From assembly GCA_028023455.1 (NCBI GenBank), contig JAQFVV010012395.1, forward strand, positions 618,001 to 682,000: a stretch of DNA of 64,000 nucleotides, given 5' to 3'. A program made the position numbers and the translations under genes. Origin of the DNA: Epiperipatus broadwayi. Taxonomy: Eukaryota; Onychophora; Udeonychophora; Euonychophora; Peripatidae. Of this stretch, positions 44,621-55,233 are shown piece by piece. Each line of letters opens with the position of its first letter. The stretch's first letter is position 1. The notes beneath the pieces were generated by a model, which did not search any database, was not told the origin of the DNA, and saw only the letters and a list, made by a program, of their open reading frames with translations.

Positions 44621-45905
44621 AATGAAAGAAAGAAACAGTGCACTGTCAAAGACAGTACTATCAGGCTTCTGAATTTTAGGCTATTATGATCATATATAAT
44701 TTTCAATGATCATCCAATTTTGACAGGCAATGTCTTCCAAATTATTTATGATGTGTAATAGTTTTAATTTTAACAGTATACAAGCCTAACACGAGTATCA
44801 GTTTTGAAAGAAACTTTTTAAATTCCAACCATCAATAAAGATATTAAATGTATGTATATATATTTTGCTCTAAATCTTTTTTTTTTTTTGACTCTGTATA
44901 ATATCTTACTTTTCTCATACGGTACTTATTAAACCTATTATTTTGAAATTTCCTTGTGAGTATATGACATTTTTAGTTATTAAAATGATTCTAAAATTTT
45001 AAATACAATTTCAATTAATATTTATGCCTTGAATATTATTGTGAGAGGAAGTTTTGATAAACAGATCTTCGAATTATTGTTTGCGAGGAACAAGCACGTG
45101 GTATACCCAGCACGCAAATAACACTTTATTTTTCGAAATTGTAATCTATAAACCGAAATATAATTTGTATTACTTTAAAATGTATTGAAAATATTAATTG
45201 AAAGTGTAAAAAAAAAAGTTTTACAAACAATAATCGGTATAATCTTTTAAAATAATACAGTTTTGAAAGAAATACTGCCGTAGAAAAAAAAATAGCTTTT
45301 TTAAGAAAAAAAAACAGATCGATTTTTAGATTGTCATAAAAATTACGTTTTGTTTTATTTACAAAAAAAACTACTTTTAGAGTAAATAATTAAAAAAACA
45401 GATCGCTTTTTACAAAGTCATAATTTAAAAATACATCGATTCATGAAATGGTGAAATAGAATGTAAAACTATTACGTTTGACCATATATTTAAATAGTTA
45501 TTACTTATAAATTATTTACCCCTGTATATTATACGCCATGAAAGTTTTAAGTACTATGTTCATAAACGCTAGCTTGAATGCATTTAGAGGTTGCTGTTTT
45601 TCCGTGTATAGACGTGGAGAAACAGCGCCGCGAAGTGGGCTAGAATCTTGGTAGTTTCTGATAGCAGACGACACATAAGCTAGATGTGTTTACGGCAATC
45701 AGCGCCACCTAGGTTCTTGCTAGCAGACGATGTAAGCTGCCAGCTAGCTTGTGGAAGGTTCCTAAGCGTACGCATGGCTTACAGCGCCACCTAGCGGCAG
45801 AAAAAGTGTCATCTGCTTTCGAGGCCCCTACCCTGTATGTTCTGTGTGCTAACACAGAAACAGCGCCTCTAGCGGCCACGTAGCAGGTTGGGTTAGAGTA
45901 CCAAA
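44620..45905 (+). repeat. Non-coding 3' tail of the chimeric RTE (copy 2), with CTCF-like motifs
   Basis: It is an inverted match of 34546-35845. The best CTCF-like core, read on the - strand, is CCGCTAGGTGGCGC (GCGCCACCTAGCGG at 45784-45797 on the + strand), identical to copy 1. The flanks diverge right after GTTAGAGTACC in both copies, marking the true element end. Confidence 0.65.
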
Positions 45906-46125
45906 AATGGAATATTTTTTTCTCCCTACAATATTATGTATATGTTTTTGCGTGTTCGTAATAATGAAGTAGTAAATTTGTTTATAATATCTTTGACATT
46001 GCTTTACATAAATAAGATTTTGCTAATTTCTGAATTTTAGTTGTCAGAAGAAATGGCAGCTGAAGGGATTTCCAAAATTACAGATTCTTTGTTCCATTGA
46101 TTTTTTTTGTGTGTATATAACTATT

Positions 46126-46569
46126 ATATATAATAGGGGTGTCCAATAAGTCAATCGTGATCCACCAGTCGATCGCGAGGTCAATCTGGCAAGGGCTGTC
46201 AGGTAACGAGTGAAGCAAATTAAGTCATGATTTTCAAGTTTTTTTATTTTTGTTTTTGTTCTAAATTTTTTTTCTGATTCTGGATAGGTGAAGTCCACTA
46301 AGCCGTATCATTATTGAAATGAGTTAATGTAGCTAATTTGAATTAATAAATATTGTTAATAATTAGTCATGTTGCTTTAATTCCCACAGACATGAGTTTT
46401 TTGGCCTGTTGAATAATTATTTTTTCTTAGGTAGATATATAAAAATAGTATGTATTTCACACCTCCCTCCACTTAGACTATGCTTATGACAACAAGTCGA
46501 TCACAACACATTTTTTAAATAAAAAGTAGATCATATGAACGCAAAAAGTTAACCACCCCTGATATATAA
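46126..46569. mobile_element. hAT-type MITE, 428 bp
   Basis: The element 46134-46561 starts TAGGGGTGTCCAATAAG and its right end, read inward, starts CAGGGGTGGTTAAC. ATATATAA flanks both sides exactly (46126-46133 and 46562-46569), the 8-bp duplication of hAT elements. GATCG words near the left end resemble hAT subterminal repeats. It has no transposase. An 84-codon - strand frame starting at 46298 is incidental. Confidence 0.7.
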
Positions 46570-47471
46570 TAAAGCTTAATTTTGTATTTAGCTAAATAGA
46601 ATGTATCTTGTCCTCCGTGTAATAAATGTATGTAAATTTAATAACTATTATAGTTATTATTTGTCATATATTACAATAATTTTCTGATCATGTACTATTT
46701 GCAATTGCATTAATAAATTGCAAAAAAAAAAAAGTTAATTATATTCAATTTTGTTTTATGTCACTAAGGCATCCAGTAATCAATATTTTATTTCTTAATT
46801 ATATATATCAATGCTTTTCTCTATATTGGTTAAAAATATATATATATGTTGCTTCAATAGCTATAACTTAAGCTGTAAATGTGTTGACTGAATTTTTGTT
46901 TGCCCATATCACATATCTTCAAATTAGTCTTTTGCTCAGAAAATAGCAATAGTTTAAAAATCTTAATCCATCTGGTTTGCTTTTAACTTTTTTGCTGCAT
47001 ATTTAGAAATATGTTTAGCAAAAATCTAATTGTGGTTAAGTAGTGAAATAAGTTAAAAAAATATCTGGAAACCATTTTGTAAACCTTTATAATCACTACT
47101 TACTATCTTAAGACAAGTATGAGATTTGTGAACTTTGTGCATTCAAGATATCTAATTTTCTGGAATTCTTTATACCTGATAAGATGCTTTCTTACTTATC
47201 AATTGCTAGATCAATATTATCTAGAGTGTTATGAGAATTGTTGAAGCTAATGGGTTAGCTGTTGATAGATATATTTATAAAAGGAATGAAATGTTTTAAC
47301 CTGCTTATTCCATTGTATACTGGAACATGGTAAAACAAAATCAAAATTTATTAAATGTATATTTAGTTATGCTTTCTTTTTTGGTATTGTAAATGTGATT
47401 TTGTAAAGAAGGTTAGTTATTCTATTGTCAAAATTATGTTGAGAAGACATAGCAGTTGTTATGTTTGGTCT
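46570..47471. other. Intronic AT-rich DNA, no gene
   Basis: No supported feature. Confidence 0.4.
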
Positions 47472-48091
47472 GGATTACAGACCCAACCTAAAGAAATAAT
47501 ACTAAGACAAGTATTACAAATAATATATTTATTGTATCTACAAATATATGCAATACAATATACAGTATATGTACAAGTGAATATTTACACTGTTGAATAT
47601 TGTAGTTTAACGTAAACTCTGGGTTCTACCTACCACTTCCAGCAACACCTGATGGCTTGCCTCACGGGTAGGGTATAGGCTCTTCCGGCTGTACTAGACA
47701 GCTTGCCTCGAGCCGAGAGTGGTCTTAGCAGCGTCCGGTCTCTGAGGGACTTGCCTAGCTGCGTAGACTAAATAGCGTAATGCTATCAATGGGAATACTT
47801 GCTGCTGTTCATGTTAGCAGAGCTTCCCTGGTAGAACGCAAAGAGTCTTTTCAGGTTAGACACACGTTCTTTCCTGATTCTCACAAAAGGCTGACTATTT
47901 ATAGCCAGATCCCTGACCTTATTGAAAACCTTCGGATTTAGCAAGCATCATTGTTTATTGGCCTGTAATAATCATTGGCTATGTTTTTATCTATACATCA
48001 GCCTATTGGCCTGTGGCAAACAATGCTTAATTTGATCAGATAAGGAAGCATTTGGAATAGTCTACTTCTGAGAGAAGGGAGGACTATAACG
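47472..48091 (-). repeat. 3' LTR of the deleted Ty3 element
   Basis: Pairs with 49498-50115 along its length. Both hold ACTCTGGGTTCT, CGAGAGTGGTCTTAGCAGCG and GACTATTTATAGCCAGATCC. The - strand start is CGTTATAG, where the 5' copy has TGTCATAG, a CpG/TpG-type change. Confidence 0.85.
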
Positions 48092-48117
48092 TCCCTCTCC
48101 CTGGCTAAAATTTAGCC

Positions 48118-49497
48118 CTAGAGAATAGTCATGCAAGTGTGCTGGAGGACGACTAATGTGCTTCGGTGCTGGTTCTGGTTTGCTGTCTTCAGTTTGTTGG
48201 TCTTCCTTGCTTGTACTGCATGTCTTTGAAGCTTTCTTGTGGCTGCATCACTATAATCCAGCCTAAGTTGTTTTCGATGGCGATGATGTAGATATCCATC
48301 TGTTGTTTCAACTACAATGGTGTGGAGTCCTTTTTGTTGGATTACGACAGCTGGGATCCATTTAATGGGTCCTCTTATACATCCTGCATAGCACATTAGT
48401 CTGCAAAGCTTGTGGTGTTCTGGCAATCCTGGTATTCCAATTTCCCATATTCATTTTTGTTATCAGCTTTTTGTTGACTTCTGAGTAATCAGGTTTTAAT
48501 TTAGTTAATGTTGTGATCTGGTTCATCTTTATTACTGCAAAGTTTAAATGACCGAACCAGTCACGGCCTAATAAGTTGTTGTGATCACCTGTTGCCACTA
48601 CCAATGGTAGGTGTCTAGTTTTGTTAGGCATGGTAATTTTAACTCGTCTGACCCAAGAGTTTTTTTTTTTTTTTACCCTGATAATCTGTTATAGTCCTAG
48701 TGCTAGGATGCAGATTATATTTATTATTTTTATTAATGATAGCCCAAGTCTTTTTTGAAACAATAGACACTGCAGATCCTGTGTCTAGTTCTATTCTCAC
48801 TAGCATATCATTAATCATAATACTATGTATAAATCCAGACTGATCGTCCTTAATGTGATTTATACTGGCAACTTGTTTATTTTTCTTATAGTTGCCCTTG
48901 TTGTTGTTTGGAATGGCTTTTTCCAATCTCATATTGGCTGTTTTGTCTTTTTAAGTTTAGACATGCCGCTCTTATATGACCGACTCGCTTGCAAAATGAG
49001 CACATAGTATGGAAGTGTGGACATTCTGTTTGCCCGTGCATCAGTTCATCACACCTATAACAACGCTTAACACTCGTTGTTGTTGTTGAACTAACTGAAT
49101 GCTTGTCAACTCAGCCTTCTGTTCAACTTTTTGAACGTAAAATTTTTTTTTTTTTAATGGCCTTGCTTGACACACTATAGATTCTGCCAGCATGGCTTGA
49201 GCTACAGCCTTTTCAAAATCTGTATCCGGTGTCATTAATAGTTTGAGTCTTAAATTATGATCGTTCATCCCACAAATGAAACGATCACGTAGTGCTTCAT
49301 TTAAGAACTTTTTAAAATCGCATATAAGTGCTAATGCCCGGATTCGCATTGCGAATTCTCTAGCTTTTTCTCCCTCCGCTTGGGTACAGAGATTGAAATA
49401 ATATCTCTGCATTATTGTTAGCGGTTGGGGGGGGGGATATTCTGTGAGAATCGCCAACACCTTTTCAAAATTCAAGTCGGCCAGTGTTGTTTGGTTT
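48118..49497 (-). pseudogene. Ty3-type gag-protease with fused pol end
   Basis: Capsid (49475-49041) has REFAMRIRALALICDF, ALRDRFICGMNDHNLRLKLL and TDFEKAVAQAM. Two exact CX2CX4HX4C zinc knuckles follow, CYRCDELMHGQTEC (near 49065) and CSFCKRVGHIRAAC (near 49000). Protease (48932-48640) has the catalytic block ELDTGSAVSIVS. A frameshift leads to LLGRDWFGHLNFAV (near 48560), just before RT. At about 48440 the frame jumps to the end of pol, with KWIPAVVIQQKG and a RHRKQLRLDY tail near 48370-48250, the strand after integrase. The junction marks the internal deletion. Confidence 0.8.
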
Positions 49498-50115
49498 TTA
49501 CAGACCCAACCTACAGAAATAATACTAAGACAAGTATTACAAATAATATATTTATTATATCTACAAATATATGCAATATCATATACAGTATCTATACAAG
49601 TGAATATTTACAGTGTTGAATATTGTAGTTTAACATAAACTCTGGGTTCTGCCTACCGCTTCCAGCAACACCTGGTGGCTTGCCTCCCGGGTAGGGTGTA
49701 TGGCTCTTCCAGCTGTACAAGACAACTTGCCTCAAGCCGAGAGTGGTCTTAGCAGCGTCCGGTCTCTGTGGGACTTGCCTAGCTGCGTAGACTAAATAGC
49801 ATAATGCTATCAATGGGAATACTTGCTGCTGTTCATGTTAGCAGAGCTTCCCTGGTAGAATGCAAAGAGTCTTTTCAGGTAAGACACACGTTCTTTCCTG
49901 ATTCTCACAAAAGGCTGACTATTTATAGCCAGATCCCTGACCTTATTGAAAACCTTCGGATTCAGCAAGTTTCATTGCTTATTGACTTGTAATAATCATT
50001 GGCTATGTTTTTATCTATACATCAGCCTATTGGCCTGTGGCAAACAATGCTTAATCCAATCAGATAAGGAGGCTTCTGGAATAATCCACTTTTGAGAGAA
50101 GGGAGGACTATGACA
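49498..50115 (-). repeat. 5' LTR of the deleted Ty3 element
   Basis: Right-hand copy of the LTR pair. On the - strand it starts TGTCATAGTCC and ends around GGGTCTGTAA next to gag sequence. No target duplication was found outside the LTRs. Confidence 0.82.
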
Positions 50116-50184
50116 TCAGTAAAATCATTTCTTTGCTAATATTAAGTTTGTTGGACCAGACTTTAACTAAAAAGAGAGATTTCT

Positions 50185-52300
50185 TTTTAAGGTCTTGAAG
50201 GAATTGAGCAGGGCAAATTCCTAATGTCCGTTGCATACATTTATGTCATTGCAGCTATTGCTATATAATTATCATAATGATAAACAAATATGGATAGGCT
50301 GCTCTCCAATATGAAGTAGCTTTGTGTGATCAGTTTATGGGCTTTTTACTTCTGAGTTTAAGACCATAAAACACCATACTGTTCTCACTTGCCTAATAGT
50401 TCTTAACTGAAACATCAGTTGAGTTTTCTTGAAGCAGAATGAATAATGCTACTTTTTTTTTTTTTTGTGATATTTACAATCAGATTTCTCAAAACAATTA
50501 AGTCTCTTATTCACAAGGTATAAAGTTATCTGCCAAGACAGCAGTTGGTAGAAGAATGCTAAGAATCTTCTGATTGCTGCCATTTGATGATGATGATAAA
50601 GTATATGAAAATGTTTTTAAATGATTCATTAAGAATTGAATAGCTGGAATTTAGTAAAATAATATGAAAGCAAGTTGATAAGGACATACAAAAATATAAC
50701 TGTATTGGCAAGAAAAGCTATAGAAGAGAATAATTTTTTAAAGTATAAATCATCTTAGTATAGAAAGATAAGTTATTTCAATAATAAGATGAAATTATTA
50801 ATAAAATGTGGTATGGCAGGAAATGTGAAAGAATTTTACAAAAAATTATATAATTAGAAATAAGAAAGCAAAAAAACCCTTCTGAATTGCCAAGCATTTT
50901 AAATGAGGTAAGGTGTGCAATTAAAGCTATGAAGAAGGGAAAAGTTTCAAAAATGATAGGATTGCTATTGACATCTTTAAAAAAGCAAATGAAAAAAAAA
51001 ATTGTTGACAAAACTATATACCAAATGTCTCAATGAAAAAATATACCAGATGATTGAAAGAATGCAGTGCTGATATTGATATTTAACAAAAATGATAAAG
51101 AATATATTATAAATTAGACTTACCAGACTTCTATTAGTTCTCAACAAAATTGTAATCAAAATAATTACAGCTTATTTACATTGAACTCTGGATTAAAAAA
51201 ACAAGATGGATTTAAAAGTAGTTTTAGCATAATCGATCATATCCTAGTATAGATTTCTAGATTATGATAAAGCATTTGATTTTGAAAGTATTTTCACAAT
51301 ATTTAAAGCTTTGGATCATCAAGATATAGATCCAGGATATTGTCAGTATTTTGAAGAATATCAGAATGCAACAGTAATGATTAGATTTCATGGTGACACC
51401 AAGGAGATCAACATTGAGAAAATTGGGTGACAGGGTGATTCTATATCTCCAAAACTTTTTACAGTAGTTTTACAATAAATATTGTTTAAAATAGGAGTTA
51501 ACGGATGAAAAATAAATGATTTTGTAAGTCATTAGATTTTGCAATTGGATTTTTTTTTTTTTTGCAAATATTGCTTCAGAGCTTCATGAAATGTTGCAAG
51601 AGTTATCAGATAAAAATGAGAAAGTAAGACTAATAATAAATATTAAAAAGAGTAAAGTAATATTCAATGGATTTTCTCAGAAACTAATAGATTCATAATC
51701 ATGAATTATTAGAATTAAAAGAAGAATATTGATTAGTAATACGTATGCAAACATAATAGATTAAATTAATCATGGAATTAAATTTGGGTGGTTTGCTTTT
51801 TGTAGAAATAATTTAATATTAAAGTGAAATATGCTTATATGTTGGGAAAAGGTTTTTAATAGATGTGTTTTATCAGTTTTTATTTATGAGTCTAAGTCTT
51901 GGATATTAACAGAAGAGCAATTCAGAGGCTTTAGATCATTCAGTGTGATATGGAGAAATGTATATTGGGAGTACTAAGAAGAAACTGAAAGTGAAATACT
52001 TGATAAGAGAACAAACAATTATCACTAACTTCATTGACAGTCGAGAGATTGAAACAAACTGGGTTGGACATATTGCTAGAAGAAATGATAATACGTAGAT
52101 GAATTAACGTCTTAAACTGGATCCCAAAAGATTGTAAAAGACCTAGAAAGAGACTGCAGATGAGATGGTTGGATTATATGAGGACGGTTGTTAGTATATT
52201 GTGAAGAGGGGCTATGGATTGAAGAAATTGGATTTAATTTTGAGAAATCTTCATCCTGCAATGAATTATTAATTGTTGAAAATGATAATGATACTAATTT
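50185..52300 (+). mobile_element. Old RTE LINE copy lacking the endonuclease region
   Basis: Its 5' part (50190-50585) matches 41870-42255, including GGGCAAATTCCTAATGTCC and TGCCATTTGATGATG. It then jumps to RT-proximal sequence near 50640, so the endonuclease is deleted. RT traces follow, such as TTGGATCATCAAGATATAGA (51312), the ADD region (51535) with a T-run, and a TGGGTTGGACATATTGCTAG block (52060). It ends at about 52300 in TGATAATGATAC after the counterpart of the canonical 3' end. The normal tail rather than the chimeric one is present. Heavy decay makes it the oldest RTE copy here. Confidence 0.68.
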
Positions 52301-53370
52301 CTCAAAGATTTTAAGATGTCGTTTTTTTTTTTAAAGTTTAAATAAAAATTTATATTTGATGCATAATGCCAAATATGCAGTGATAGGTGAGAAAGTATTT
52401 TGTTCATAATATTGCAAGTTTTTCTAAGGGTTTAAAAAAACCTTTTAAGATTTAAATGAAAACTTCTTTCTATATGAAAGATAAAAAAGCTAAAACTGCA
52501 TTTTTTCTCTTGAAATTTTTCTAGCATTGCAGCATAAAGATTTATTGTTATCTACTTCACAAATTCAGATGGCACTATAGAAATCTTCAGAAATTTTCTA
52601 TGTGAAAATGAAAATCTGTATGACTTTTTATTTAGTAAAGTATGAAAATAATAGTTTTCCAATAAATGGTTAATGAATATAACAATATGAGAATATTTAG
52701 AATAAATATACAAAATTTAGATTAAATAATATTTATGAAATAAAAAAGACATTGTTATAAAATTTCCAATATAATGGATTTGTTCTGTTGGCACAATTCT
52801 TTAAGATATATGATAACTGCCTATTGATAAAGAATATATGTTGTGAGATCCATTAAAATTAGGAATATTATAGAATTAAAGAGCCTATTTTATAGTGAAC
52901 TTTTGTTAGAACTGGTAATATTAAATAAGTTTGAAAAAACTTTAAATTATTATAAACGTCCTCTTTGAAGTTGAAGTATTATCTAAAATTTAATCTCATT
53001 AACTATATTATTCCATGTTTAGATATTTTTGGAAGCTTTTGTTTTTAGTTTTCTTGTAAAAATTTTTTAATCCAAACAAAATTTTTTAAAAAAAGCTTAA
53101 TGCTTAAATAGTATTAACTACTGCATTTCAATTTAGATTTTCTTTATTACTTTTGCTTGTACTTTTTGATTTGCCTTTTTTCTTTTTTGTCTTCATATAT
53201 GATATATTAATATATATATAATACATATTTAAAAGTAATGTAATGAATCAAATCTCATTTTTCTGTTATCAGATTTCATTAATATTTTTTTTTAATTTTT
53301 ATTCAATGATGTTTTATTGAAATTTGAATCTTAATTTTCAAACATTGTTTTAAAATTTATTTTATGAATG
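52301..53370. other. Intronic AT-rich DNA, no gene
   Basis: No supported feature. Confidence 0.4.
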
Positions 53371-54269
53371 TATGAGGGGTACCCAAAAATAACTAGAATC
53401 GTTCTCTGGTTTGTGCGCATGTTGTAGTATATGCTTCTGCTGTTAAACACTTTTTGCAGAAACTCTTCTGCATTAATCTGCCAAATGATATCATTGTGTG
53501 AAATCAGTGCCATATAGTACATTTTTTTGTAATATGCATTTCACATATTTGTCGATTTTTATAATGGCTGAAAAGTTCAAACAAAATGAAATTCTGTTTT
53601 TGTTTACGGAAAATGACAGGGATAGATTTGTATTTGCTTGAAAAAAATTATAAGCAAGCTGATCTTGTAAAAACACAAGTTTATGAGTGATTTAATTAAA
53701 ATGTTAAATTCCCACATCCTTAAAAAGCGTCGCAAGTGAAATCCAAAGTCAAAATAACACTGTTTTTTTTATGCAAACTGCATTTTTCTTACAGATTTAG
53801 TTCATAACGATCAGACATTTTATCTGCACGTTCTGAAATGTTTACGTGATGCAATAAAACGTAAACATCCCATTTTGTGCAAAGGAAAGATTGCAACCTC
53901 TACCCCAACAGTGTCATCTCTCAAAGCGTTGTGTCTGAAACACTAATTAAATTCAGCATGACCCAGTTTATCTTTCTGCCATATTCGTTTAATTTCGCTT
54001 TGTGCAATTCTTTTTAATCTCTCGAATGAAAAAATGTCTCCATTTTTCTTTTTCTTTTTTTGCAGACCTAGAAGTGATGAAAAAAAATGACTGGGGTATT
54101 AAAAGGCATCACTTTGTGTTTTCGAACTACTTTAAAAAATGAAAAACACATTTAGACTGGTGAATTGCACCAAATAGATAGTAATTTGAAAGGGGTTAAA
54201 TTTATAACACTTAAAAATAAAAAAAGTTTTTATTATAAAATTCCAATTACTTCTGGGTACCCCCTTGTA
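53371..54269 (+). mobile_element. Deleted mariner-family transposon, copy 2
   Basis: The element 53373-54267 lies between TA dinucleotides. Its ends TGAGGGGTACCCAAAAATAA and (inward from the right) CAAGGGGGTACCCAGAAG are inverted repeats of about 27 bp. From ATGGCTGAAAAGTTC (53564) a broken transposase reads on the + strand. Near 53825-53875 YLHVLKCLRDAIKRKHPIL matches the block before the second catalytic Asp, and PYSFNFALCNSF (near 53985) is a worn PPYSPDLAPCDFF. The catalytic Asp residues are lost and stops abound. It ends about 140 bp before exon 2 of the SR gene. Confidence 0.68.
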
Positions 54270-54407
54270 TATCAATTAAATTCTTAGACTAATTTAAGTC
54301 ATCAGGGTTTTTTTTGTAAGTATAAAAAAATTAAAAGTATTAAATATTGTTAGAAATAAATATTTACTATTGCTACAAATTTGTTAAATAATAAATTATT
54401 TATTTAG

Positions 54408-54575
54408 AACATCACCCACGAGAAGTTATCGTTCTCATTCACGATCTCGAGATGAGAAACATCGAAGGCGATCTCCAGCTAGTGATCGAAATGATCCCCG
54501 TTCTAAAACAAGTAATGTTAGCAAACGTGAAGAGGTACTGCCTAGGTCTCCTAATAAAGGAGCCTCTTCCAACAG
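54408..54575 (+). CDS. SR-rich protein gene, second coding exon
   Basis: After the acceptor TTTATTTAG (AG at 54406-54407), 168 bases stay open in the phase left by exon 1. They encode TSPTRSYRSHSRSRDEKH, RRRSPASDRNDP, a KREEVLPRSP stretch, and end at CAG followed by GTAAAC (GT at 54576-54577). The exon keeps phase 2. Together the exons give about 71 residues dominated by RS, SP and basic residues, an RS-domain N-terminus expected in nuclear speckles. No RRM, zinc finger or helicase motif is yet reached, so the protein cannot be named. Next exons were not found before 64000. GC and codon use stand out from the intron. Confidence 0.78.
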
Positions 54576-55233
54576 GTAAACTTGATTTTATTGTATGTAG
54601 ATAGTTTAAAATATAATTTTTAAAAATTAGCATTGGGATAAAACTATATATTTTGTATTAAAATAGCAATATTTGTATTTTATTTTTACTGATTTGATTT
54701 TTTTATTTATTATTGTTTAAGTGGGGTATTTGCAAATTTTTAATAATAAGCAAAACTGATTATACAATTATGAAATTATTTTTTTTTTTTAAATTTTTTC
54801 AAAAGTAATTTTTTTATGCTCATTATGTATATATGTTGATGTAAAGTTAATTAATAAATAGGTTACTGATTTCATGAAATCAAAATGTTTACTATTATTT
54901 ATTTAATAAATTATTATAATTTTGTAAATTTTTATTTAAATAATAGTAATTTCATATAAACAAGCCTTGCTATATTAAAGTTAGCCTAAAGTTTGATAAT
55001 GTTTAAAGATTTGATAACGAAAAACACTCGTCAAAATTAACAATTAATGTTATGAAATATATGCAATTAATTTTTTACCTAAAAAGCCGGTGAATTAAAA
55101 TTTAATTGTCAATTAGTATTGCTAATGTGGGGGACTGCAATTTTTCAACTTTTTGATAGCTTGTCTAAAAGAGTTAATGACAGAACTATTAAGTTTGAAT
55201 TTGTGTCGTTATTATGGAAATTCTCTTTTATTG
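54576..55233. other. Start of intron 2, AT-rich, nothing recognised
   Basis: Begins with the donor GTAAAC. No feature found until the hAT end at 55242. Confidence 0.45.

Larger units (their letters stand above)
41870..45905 (+). mobile_element. RTE-type LINE, near full length, with chimeric 3' tail
   Basis: The 5' part (41870-42270) is shared with the old copy at 50190, so it is element sequence. Endonuclease and RT remnants follow (42268-44620), then a 1.3-kb tail to GTTAGAGTACC at 45905. The copy stands head to head with the - strand copy that begins at 41567. Its RT stops matching the canonical element at the same base as that copy (CTTACTTATG), so the two share one chimeric ancestor. No target duplication was resolved. 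Confidence 0.72.
47472..50115 (-). mobile_element. Internally deleted Ty3-type LTR retrotransposon
   Basis: LTRs 47472-48091 (620 bp) and 49498-50115 (618 bp) are direct repeats with perhaps 5-7% difference. On the - strand the 5' LTR (right) begins TGTCATAGTCC, and the 3' LTR (left) follows the polypurine-like GCCAGGGAGAGGGA. Only 1.4 kb lies between them: gag, protease, and a short piece of the pol C-terminus. RT, RNase H and integrase are missing. Gag starts without a leader directly at the 5' LTR, so the primer site is deleted as well. It must have depended on other elements, or it was deleted after insertion. Confidence 0.78.
18829..54407 (+). other. Intron 1 of the SR-rich gene, about 35.6 kb, filled with transposons
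   Basis: The donor GTAAGA at 18829 pairs in phase with the acceptor TTTATTTAG ending at 54407. Between them lie elements of Jockey, RTE, Penelope, Ty3-like LTR, hAT and mariner type, plus palindromes. I saw no exon that keeps the frame. Sense and antisense elements are mixed, with no intact transposon gene. Confidence 0.6.
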
